The notes under the pieces: model-generated
Database searches by the model: none
What the model was told of the DNA's origin: nothing
The model's input: only the letters and a program-made list of their open reading frames with translations
Made by a program: the position numbers and the translations under genes
Shown: positions 7,207 to 13,547 of the stretch, one piece after another
Layout of the letters: each line of letters opens with the position of its first letter
Position numbering within the stretch: the first letter of the stretch is position 1
Origin: Campylobacteraceae bacterium
GTDB lineage: Bacteria; Campylobacterota; Campylobacteria; Campylobacterales; Campylobacteraceae
Direction of reading: 5' to 3'
Length of the DNA stretch: 13,547 bases
Assembly (NCBI GenBank): GCA_031282125.1
Contig: JAITEH010000008.1
Location: 1-13,547, forward strand

Positions 7207-8103
7207 ATGTCAAATCTTAAAGAGATAAAAAGGAAGATAAAAAGCGTTCAGAACACGCAAAAAACAACGCGTGCCATGAAGCTTGTATCTACCGCCAAAT
7301 TGCGTAAAGCCGAAGAGGTAGCAAGGCAGTCCAGAGTATATGCAAACAAAATCAATGAAATGCTCTCTGAAATCTCTTATAAGCTTTCACAATACAAAGC
7401 AGGCAGCATAGACAGCAAGTTTTTTAAGCTGAACAATGAGCCTAAAATTGTAGATATTATATTTATAACAGCCGATAAGGGACTTTGCGGCGGTTTTAAC
7501 GTGCAGACAATCAAAGCCGTAAGAAGGCTGATGGATGAGTTTAAAGCTGCTAATGTAAAAGTAAGACTTCGCGCCGTAGGACGCAAAGGAATCGACTATT
7601 TTTCATTTAAAGATATCGAGCTTTTGGAAAAATATATAGGCGTGTCTTCATCGCCGAATTATAAAAAATCGCAAGAAATCATAGAAGATGCGGTTAAAGA
7701 CTTTTCTGAAAATCTGACCGATAAAATCATTTTGGTTCATAACGGTTATCTAAATATGATATCCCAAGAGCTTAAAATAGTTGACGTACTTCCTGTGGAA
7801 ACCCCAAAAAGCGACGGCGTGCAAGTAGTCAACGAATCAAAATCGCTTTTGGAGATAGAAGCCGAGAGCGACAAAAAGATAGTCGAAGAGTTGATGAAAA
7901 AATATCTTGAATACAATATGTATTATGCGCTTATAGACTCATTGGCGGCTGAACACAGCGCCAGAATGCAGGCTATGGATAATGCAACAAATAACGCAAA
8001 AGAGAGGGTTCGTCATCTGACGATAGCTTATAACAAAGCAAGGCAAGAGTCCATTACCACTGAGCTTATCGAGATAATCAGCGGTATGGAATCCATGAAA
8101 TAA
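7207..8103 (+). CDS. atpG: ATP synthase F1 subunit gamma
   Basis: Gamma is the central rotor shaft that turns inside the alpha3beta3 head. The 298-residue protein has the two long helices of the coiled coil at its ends. The N-terminal one contains [20 protein letters not shown] (4-23) and [11 protein letters not shown]. The C-terminal one contains [12 protein letters not shown] (253-264) followed by [15 protein letters not shown]. Between them lies a Rossmann-like domain with [13 protein letters not shown] near residue 90, a conserved gamma signature. It starts 3 nt after atpA and ends 31 nt before atpD. No insertion like the redox-regulated loop of chloroplast gamma is seen. Confidence 0.97.
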   Translation: MSNLKEIKRKIKSVQNTQKTTRAMKLVSTAKLRKAEEVARQSRVYANKINEMLSEISYKLSQYKAGSIDSKFFKLNNEPKIVDIIFITADKGLCGGFNVQTIKAVRRLMDEFKAANVKVRLRAVGRKGIDYFSFKDIELLEKYIGVSSSPNYKKSQEIIEDAVKDFSENLTDKIILVHNGYLNMISQELKIVDVLPVETPKSDGVQVVNESKSLLEIEAESDKKIVEELMKKYLEYNMYYALIDSLAAEHSARMQAMDNATNNAKERVRHLTIAYNKARQESITTELIEIISGMESMK

Positions 8104-8116
8104 TTGAGTTAAGTAA

Positions 8117-9538
<1,422 letters not shown>

Positions 9539-9550
9539 GAAGGTTTTGTT

Positions 9551-9937
9551 ATGAATACAACAAATTTAGAAATTGTTACTCCTGAAGGGCTCATCTTTTC
9601 AGGCAATGTAAAATCGGTAACATTTCCGGGAAGCGAAGGCGAGTTTGGAGTTTTACCAAGCCACGCCGCGTTATTAACTTCTTTAAAAGTCGGCGTCATA
9701 GATATAGAGCTTGAGAGCGGCAAAAAAGAAGCTATCGCGATAAATTGGGGATTTGTAAAAGTTGAAGAGACAAAAATCACTGTTTTAGCAGACGGAGCAG
9801 TCTCCATAAGCGGACAAAATGAGAGCGAAATAGCAGCGTCTTTAGAAAAAGCAAGAAACTTAATCCAAGGAATGAGCGACTCAAATGTCGCTCTTGCCAT
9901 GGCAAAAGTTGATTCTATGTCAAAAAAGATATATTAA
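9551..9937 (+). CDS. atpC: ATP synthase F1 subunit epsilon
   Basis: Epsilon binds the foot of gamma and the c-ring and can inhibit ATP hydrolysis through its C-terminal helices. The 128-residue protein has the ten-strand beta-sandwich at about 4-85, including EIVTPEGLIFSGNV (7-20) and the conserved GEFGVLPSHAALLTSL (31-46). Two C-terminal helices cover about 92-128 (SEIAASLEKARNLI onward). Both parts are present, so an inhibitory role is structurally possible. AAGAAGG lies 7 nt before ATG, overlapping the atpD stop. It is the last atp gene, and tolQ begins only 3 nt after its stop, so one transcript probably covers both systems. Confidence 0.95.
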   Translation: MNTTNLEIVTPEGLIFSGNVKSVTFPGSEGEFGVLPSHAALLTSLKVGVIDIELESGKKEAIAINWGFVKVEETKITVLADGAVSISGQNESEIAASLEKARNLIQGMSDSNVALAMAKVDSMSKKIY

Positions 9938-9940
9938 ATC

Positions 9941-10540
9941 ATGGGCGCGATATTTTCATATTTAGCAGGCAGTCACCCCATAACATGGTTTGTTTTGGGG
10001 TGGCTCTCGTTTTATTTTATACTCACTTTTACGATTTTCATATCCCGCAACCTCTACCTTTTAGCATGGAAAGAGAGAGAGCAAGACTCTCTTGAAAAAA
10101 TGCTGCTCGGAGCAAAAGTACCGAAAAACAGCTCTATTTTAGCCAAATGCGCATCGCAAAAGTATTCGCCTGCTTTTTTAAACGTATGTAAAAACGCAGC
10201 CGAAAAAAGTGTGACTTCAGGGCTTTCATGGCTCTCCATCGTCTCTTCTACTTCGCCTTTTATAGGACTTTTCGGCACAGTAGTATCTATTTTGCAGACA
10301 TTCGGCAAACTCGGACAAAGCACTAATGCAAGTCTTGGTATTATAGCCCCCGCAATCAGCGAAGCTTTGGTGGCAACGGCAGGCGGCATATTTGTCGCTA
10401 TCCCTGCATACACTTTTCATATTATATTAAAACGAAAAGGTTATGACGTCATGGCATATATAGGGCGACAAATCGACTTGATGTTAAACGACCAAAATTA
10501 CAATAAAGAGCAGCAACCGTATGGCAATAGATTGGGATGA
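9941..10540 (+). CDS. tolQ: TolQ (MotA/TolQ/ExbB proton-channel family)
   Basis: With TolR this protein forms the inner-membrane motor that uses proton flow to energise TolA. The 199-residue protein shows three membrane segments: about 14-34, 95-122 and 134-163. The second carries STSPFIGLFGTVVSIL (103-118) and the third ISEALVATAGGIFVAIPA (139-156), both hallmark TolQ/ExbB motifs with the channel-lining threonines. A cytoplasmic domain lies between segments one and two. It was called exbB-like in some Campylobacter annotations, but the tolR-tolA-tolB-pal genes downstream make TolQ the better name. ATG at 9941 has only a weak AAAGA upstream, so translation may rely on coupling to atpC 3 nt before it. 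It overlaps tolR by 20 nt. Confidence 0.92.
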   Translation: MGAIFSYLAGSHPITWFVLGWLSFYFILTFTIFISRNLYLLAWKEREQDSLEKMLLGAKVPKNSSILAKCASQKYSPAFLNVCKNAAEKSVTSGLSWLSIVSSTSPFIGLFGTVVSILQTFGKLGQSTNASLGIIAPAISEALVATAGGIFVAIPAYTFHIILKRKGYDVMAYIGRQIDLMLNDQNYNKEQQPYGNRLG

Positions 10541-10913
10541 AAAACCGGAATTAAATATCACGCCACTGGTGGATATCATGCTCGTGCTGCTTGCTATTTT
10601 GATGGTTACAACGCCAACATTGGTATTTGAAGAAAATATCACTCTCCCCGACGGCTCGCAATCAGCCCACATGAGCAAAATACCAACGCTTGAAATCAGA
10701 ATAGACAAAAGTAAATTCGTCTATATCAATAAAGATAAATTCGAATTGAAAAATTTCCCCGATAATATGATACTGTTAGCCAATAAATACAGCAAAGAGA
10801 CGACTATCTATATAAAAGCCGACAGAGCGCTTTTATACAATGACGTAATGCAGGTGATGAAAGCTGTAAAAAGCGCAGGTTTTCTCAAGGTAGCGTTGGA
10901 AACAAACGGCTGA
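10521..10913 (+). CDS. tolR: TolR (ExbD/TolR family)
   Basis: TolR is the second part of the TolQ-TolR motor. The 130-residue protein has a short cytoplasmic N-terminus, then NITPLVDIMLVLLAILMV at 12-29, a membrane helix with the essential proton-carrying aspartate D18. The periplasmic domain follows, with a predicted mixed alpha/beta fold and the common ExbD element TIYIKADRALLYNDVMQVM near 94-112. Length and layout are normal. The gene starts 20 nt before the tolQ stop and its own TGA shares one base with the tolA ATG, so the three genes are tightly coupled. Confidence 0.93.
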   Translation: MAIDWDEKPELNITPLVDIMLVLLAILMVTTPTLVFEENITLPDGSQSAHMSKIPTLEIRIDKSKFVYINKDKFELKNFPDNMILLANKYSKETTIYIKADRALLYNDVMQVMKAVKSAGFLKVALETNG

Positions 10914-11614
10914 TGAGTGCTGAAAAACGATTTTATATCATCGGCTTTTATGTTTCGCTTGGAATTTATGCCGCGCTTTTCATAACTTTAGCTCACATGT
11001 ACGGCAGCGTGCCTGATATCTTGCAGCGTTTTACGGCAAGAGAAAACTCTTTGGATATTATTTTGGTCGATAGAAAACAGCAAAGCGGAGAAGATAAAAC
11101 TTCAACCACAACTGTCGTCAAACAAAACTCGTCGCCCGCAACTATACAAACAAAAACAATGGGCATACAAGACCTTTTTGCCGCCGTTGATGAAAAAAAC
11201 TTAACAAAAGTCGGTTCAAAAGTATCAACGCCAAGCAGACTTGACGGTCAGGAAAATCAATCAAACAACGCGAGTAAACTTCTTGATAAGTTAACATTTA
11301 AACAACAAAGCACGCTTACAGTTACTTCGTCAAGCTCAGGTATATACGACCCTTTTATAGGCAAAATTCAGGATATGCTGCTTGAAAAATGGAGCGCTAC
11401 TATCTACACTGTATCGGGCATGCATGCACAGGTAGAAATAACAATAGATAATAACGGAGATTTTAGCTATTCGATAGTATCTTTGTCGTATAATAGCGAT
11501 TTTAATGAAAAGTTAAAAAGCTTTTTGGAAGAGATGAAGGTTGAAGTTTTTCCGCCTTATGAGGGCGAAGGGGTTTTTAAATTTAACACAATATTTAAAG
11601 ATGAGATGGAGTAG
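10913..11614 (+). CDS. tolA: TolA-like periplasm-spanning protein (TonB/TolA C-terminal domain)
   Basis: This protein should link the TolQ-TolR motor to TolB and Pal. The 233-residue protein has a single N-terminal membrane anchor (about 8-28), a polar Ser/Thr/Gln/Lys-rich spacer (about 55-140) and a compact C-terminal domain. That domain contains PFIGKIQDMLLEKW (147-160), VEITIDNNGDFSY (174-186) and VFPPYEGEGVFKFN (212-225), the arrangement of TolA/TonB C-terminal domains. It is much shorter than E. coli TolA (421 residues) and lacks its Ala/Lys-rich repeats. It also lacks the Pro-Glu/Pro-Lys repeats of TonB. Position between tolR and tolB argues for TolA. The start shares one base with the tolR stop. 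Confidence 0.82.
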   Translation: MSAEKRFYIIGFYVSLGIYAALFITLAHMYGSVPDILQRFTARENSLDIILVDRKQQSGEDKTSTTTVVKQNSSPATIQTKTMGIQDLFAAVDEKNLTKVGSKVSTPSRLDGQENQSNNASKLLDKLTFKQQSTLTVTSSSSGIYDPFIGKIQDMLLEKWSATIYTVSGMHAQVEITIDNNGDFSYSIVSLSYNSDFNEKLKSFLEEMKVEVFPPYEGEGVFKFNTIFKDEME

Positions 11615-11617
11615 GAA

Positions 11618-12892
11618 ATGAAAAAAGTAATTTTTGCGATTATTTTAGGTTTTACAAGCTTGTTTGCGGCTGGCGACGCTACCATAGAGATAGTCAAAAC
11701 TATGGATAAATTGCCTGTTATTCAGTTGCAAGACGCAAGTAGTTCGGGTGTGAGCAGTCTTTTAAGAAATAATATTTTTAAACTTCTTATAGCAGACTTG
11801 AAAATCACTACATATTATAGTATCAATGAAGTTTACGGCGTTTCAGGATGGGACGACAGCAACCGCGTAGGATACGGCATAGATACAAAAACAGACGTTA
11901 TACTGCGATATAAAGTCACCGAGGAGTTAGACGACTCTATATCGGTAAATACAAAACTCATCAATACAAGAAGCGGCAGCGTCATAAGCGATAGAAGCTT
12001 TAAAATATCCAAAGCAAGCCACTATCCCTTTGTAGCGCACTCTATTATAATGAGCGTAGTCAAAGACACAAAACAAGAGCCTGTGGATTGGATGAATAGA
12101 TATATTGTCTTCTCTAAAAATACAGCCCCAGGAGAGAGTGAAATAGTTATAGCAGACTATACGCTTACCTTTCAGCAAACTATCGTAAAGGGCGGACTTA
12201 ATATATTCCCCAAATGGGCAGATAAAGAGCAAAACAGCTTTTATTACACTTCAAACAGCGGTAAAAGACCTGTGATTTATAAAGTTTCTATCATGAGCGG
12301 TCAAAGAGAAGAGATTATAAGCGGCGATGGAATGCTTATAGTATCCGACGTGAGCAGCGATGAGAACAAACTGCTTTTAACAATGGCGCCTGACGAACAA
12401 GCCGATATATTCATGTATGATTTGAGAAGCAAATCGCTGCTTAGGATTACAAATTACCGCGGCGTCGATGTAAGCGGAAGTTTTGTAGATGACGACACAA
12501 GAGTGGTTTTTGTATCCGACAGGCTTGGATATCCAAATATATTTTCAAAAGCGTTAAAAGAAGATAGAGTTGAGCAGATGGTTTATCACGGCAAAAACAA
12601 CTCTTCGGCTTCGACCTACAAACACTATATAGTTTACTCAGGACGCGATAAAGCAAGCGAATTTGGTCAGCAGGTATTTAACCTCTACCTCATTTCGACA
12701 AAGACTGATTTTATAAGACAGCTCACAGCCACAGGCAAAAATCTCTTTCCTCGTTTCTCGCAGGATGGAGGCAGCGTACTGTTCATAAAAGACTATACAA
12801 ATGAAAGCGCGCTGGGTATTGTAAGGCTAAGCGTCAATAAAAGTTTCCATTTTCCTATACATGTAGGAAAAATACAGTCATTAGATTGGTAA
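11618..12892 (+). CDS. tolB: TolB periplasmic beta-propeller protein
   Basis: TolB works in the periplasm and binds Pal, with TolA controlling release during cell constriction. The 424-residue precursor starts with MKK, a hydrophobic core and LFAAGD at 15-20, a signal peptide with cleavage near residue 17 or 18. A small alpha/beta domain covers about 20-150. The rest is the beta-propeller, with repeat-type strands such as NKLLLTMAPDEQADIFMYDL, RVVFVSDRLGYPNIF and LFPRFSQDGGSVLF; the D-(I/L)-(F/Y) spacing is typical of TolB blades. Length is close to E. coli TolB (430). TAGGA lies just before ATG at 11618, overlapping the tolA stop. A 58-nt gap with its own promoter separates it from pal. Confidence 0.94.
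   Translation: MKKVIFAIILGFTSLFAAGDATIEIVKTMDKLPVIQLQDASSSGVSSLLRNNIFKLLIADLKITTYYSINEVYGVSGWDDSNRVGYGIDTKTDVILRYKVTEELDDSISVNTKLINTRSGSVISDRSFKISKASHYPFVAHSIIMSVVKDTKQEPVDWMNRYIVFSKNTAPGESEIVIADYTLTFQQTIVKGGLNIFPKWADKEQNSFYYTSNSGKRPVIYKVSIMSGQREEIISGDGMLIVSDVSSDENKLLLTMAPDEQADIFMYDLRSKSLLRITNYRGVDVSGSFVDDDTRVVFVSDRLGYPNIFSKALKEDRVEQMVYHGKNNSSASTYKHYIVYSGRDKASEFGQQVFNLYLISTKTDFIRQLTATGKNLFPRFSQDGGSVLFIKDYTNESALGIVRLSVNKSFHFPIHVGKIQSLDW
12850..12871 (+). repeat. Inverted repeat at the end of tolB, upstream of the pal promoter
   Basis: TTTTCCTA and TAGGAAAA form a perfect 8-bp stem around the 6-nt loop TACATG, inside the last codons of tolB. A second palindrome, TACATGTA (12858-12865), overlaps its centre. 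No T-run follows directly, so it is not a standard terminator. It lies about 40 nt upstream of the pal -10 element. It may be an operator for pal, an RNA hairpin protecting the tolB end, or chance. Confidence 0.45.
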
Positions 12893-12916
12893 TTTTTAAT
12901 AAAATTATGGTAGAAT
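12891..12916 (+). promoter_or_regulatory. Extended -10 promoter of pal
   Basis: TGG precedes TAGAAT (12911-12916), an extended -10. Upstream DNA is T/A-rich with no clear -35, as in other Campylobacterota sigma-70 promoters. Transcription would start near 12923, about 28 nt before the ATG. The element differs from the one before atpF' at a single position (TGGTACAAT versus TGGTAGAAT). Confidence 0.62.
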
Positions 12917-12933
12917 TACAGAAATTTCCTTAT

Positions 12934-12941
12934 AAAGGTGG
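12934..12941 (+). promoter_or_regulatory. Ribosome binding site of pal
   Basis: AAAGGTGG lies 9 nt before ATG at 12951 and is a near-consensus anti-16S match. It supports this start, which places a lipoprotein signal peptide at the N-terminus. Confidence 0.55.
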
Positions 12942-12950
12942 TAAGAAGTT

Positions 12951-13460
12951 ATGAGTAAAAAGTTACTTATGTGTGCTGCAGCAGCACTGTTTTTATTGAG
13001 CGGTTGTACTGACAAGGCTCAAGTTGATGCAAGCGGCGAATATGTTGATACGAAAGCAAGCAATGCTCCTACAATCACTGTTAATGACTCAAACGTATTG
13101 GATTTGATTACAAGATTGGAAGGCGCTGCGAGAAGCATTTATTTTGATTTCGATCAATTTAGTGTTAAATCAAGCGAGCTTGACGCTGTCAGAAACAACG
13201 CTAACTTATTTACTGGTACTGATGCCGCGGGGTTGAATATTAAGGTTGAAGGTAACTGCGATGAGTGGGGTACTGATGAGTACAACTATGCTCTTGGTCT
13301 TAAGAGAGCTAAAGCAGTTAAAGACGAACTTGTAGCCAACGGCGTTCCAGAAAACAGAGTAAATATAGTAAGCTATGGCGAGAGCAATCCTGCCTGCACA
13401 AGCTCTTCAAAAGAGTGCTGGGGCAAAAATAGAAGAGTTGATTTTAAACTTATTCCATAA
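12951..13460 (+). CDS. pal: Peptidoglycan-associated lipoprotein Pal (Omp18-like)
   Basis: Pal anchors the outer membrane to peptidoglycan and is the outer-membrane end of the Tol system. The 169-residue precursor has a lipoprotein signal with lipobox LSGC, so C19 is the lipidated residue. A linker leads to the OmpA C-terminal domain (about 60-169), with SIYFDFDQ (62-69), GNCDEWGTDEYN (101-112) and LGLKRAKAV (115-123). D104 and R119 match the diaminopimelate-binding Asp and Arg of the family. NRRVDFKL closes the domain. The mature part has three further cysteines. C103 replaces the usual histidine of GHADERG, and C149 and C156 could close a loop. Codon choice (many GGT, GCT, GTT) differs from the GGC/GCG-richer neighbours, which suggests high expression. 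It has its own promoter. Confidence 0.96.
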   Translation: MSKKLLMCAAAALFLLSGCTDKAQVDASGEYVDTKASNAPTITVNDSNVLDLITRLEGAARSIYFDFDQFSVKSSELDAVRNNANLFTGTDAAGLNIKVEGNCDEWGTDEYNYALGLKRAKAVKDELVANGVPENRVNIVSYGESNPACTSSSKECWGKNRRVDFKLIP

Positions 13461-13464
13461 TTAA

Positions 13465-13547
13465 ATGAAAGTTTTTTTTCAAACACGAACCCTATATGTC
13501 TTGTACATATGGGGTTTCCTATTAACATCGCTCCTAAATGCCGAACC
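13465..13547 (+). CDS. Start of an exported protein, probably CpoB/YbgF (partial)
   Basis: An open frame begins at ATG 13465, 4 nt after the pal stop, and runs off the window. The 28 readable residues start MKVFFQTRT, continue with a hydrophobic core (LYVLYIWGFLLTSLL) and end NAEP. This looks like a signal peptide with cleavage after LNA. In Campylobacterota and many Gram-negatives the gene after pal is cpoB/ybgF, a periplasmic TPR protein that couples Tol function to cell-wall synthesis, so that is the likely identity. No mature domain is visible to prove it. There is no Shine-Dalgarno, so translation may depend on pal. TTG at 13501 is a possible alternative start. A T8 run (13472-13479) and a hairpin (13488-13516) lie inside the coding part. 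Confidence 0.6.
   Translation, partial: MKVFFQTRTLYVLYIWGFLLTSLLNAE
13488..13516 (+). repeat. Strong hairpin just after pal, inside the next reading frame
   Basis: AACCCTATATGT and ACATATGGGGTT can form a 12-bp stem with one U-G wobble around the 5-nt loop CTTGT. It lies 28 nt after the pal stop. The bases that follow (TTCCTATT) are only moderately U-rich, so it is at best a leaky terminator or a 3'-protecting hairpin for pal mRNA. Confidence 0.55.

Noticed and set aside
13405..13430. CTCTT-CAA-AAGAG inverted repeat near the end of pal
   Set aside because: It is only 5 bp with a 3-nt loop inside conserved Pal coding sequence and is expected by chance.

Overview
The window is a compact stretch of bacterial chromosome with every gene on the + strand. 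The gene order is obgE(3' end)-proB-fmt-birA-parA-parB, then atpF'-atpF-atpH-atpA-atpG-atpD-atpC, then tolQ-tolR-tolA-tolB-pal and the start of a cpoB/ybgF-like gene. This order is the one known from Campylobacterota (epsilonproteobacteria) such as Campylobacter jejuni. AtpA, AtpD and Pal also look like members of that phylum, and the low-to-moderate GC content fits. A Sulfurimonas-like free-living relative is my best guess, but only the phylum-level call is firm.

Region 1 (1-4066) is a tightly packed housekeeping operon. It holds the C-terminus of the Obg GTPase, a short PUA-less glutamate 5-kinase, Met-tRNA formyltransferase, a short non-regulatory biotin ligase started by TTG, and the ParA/ParB chromosome-partition pair. 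Several genes overlap (23, 20 and 4 nt) and the other gaps are 10 nt or less, so co-transcription and translational coupling are likely.

Region 2 (4067-10000) starts with the longest intergenic gap, 131 nt. It carries an extended -10 promoter, a leader of about 75 nt with a small inverted repeat, and a strong Shine-Dalgarno. The ATP synthase genes follow: paired b' and b stator subunits, then delta, alpha, gamma, beta and epsilon. The membrane genes atpB (a) and atpE (c) are not here, so the F0 rotor and channel genes must lie elsewhere.

Region 3 (9941-13547) is the Tol-Pal envelope machine, starting only 3 nt after atpC. TolQ and TolR form the proton-driven inner-membrane motor, TolA spans the periplasm, TolB is a periplasmic propeller and Pal is the outer-membrane lipoprotein. 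Pal has its own extended -10 promoter, nearly identical to the atp one, and its transcript region is bracketed by two inverted repeats. The window ends inside an exported protein that is probably CpoB/YbgF.

There are no mobile elements, CRISPR arrays, tRNA or rRNA genes, and no non-coding gap above 131 nt. I see no convincing undescribed multi-gene system. The points worth checking are regulatory and structural: the paired extended -10 promoters, the inverted repeats flanking pal, the signal-peptide-like N-terminus on AtpF, the cysteine-rich Pal domain, and a possible divergent ParB site after parB.
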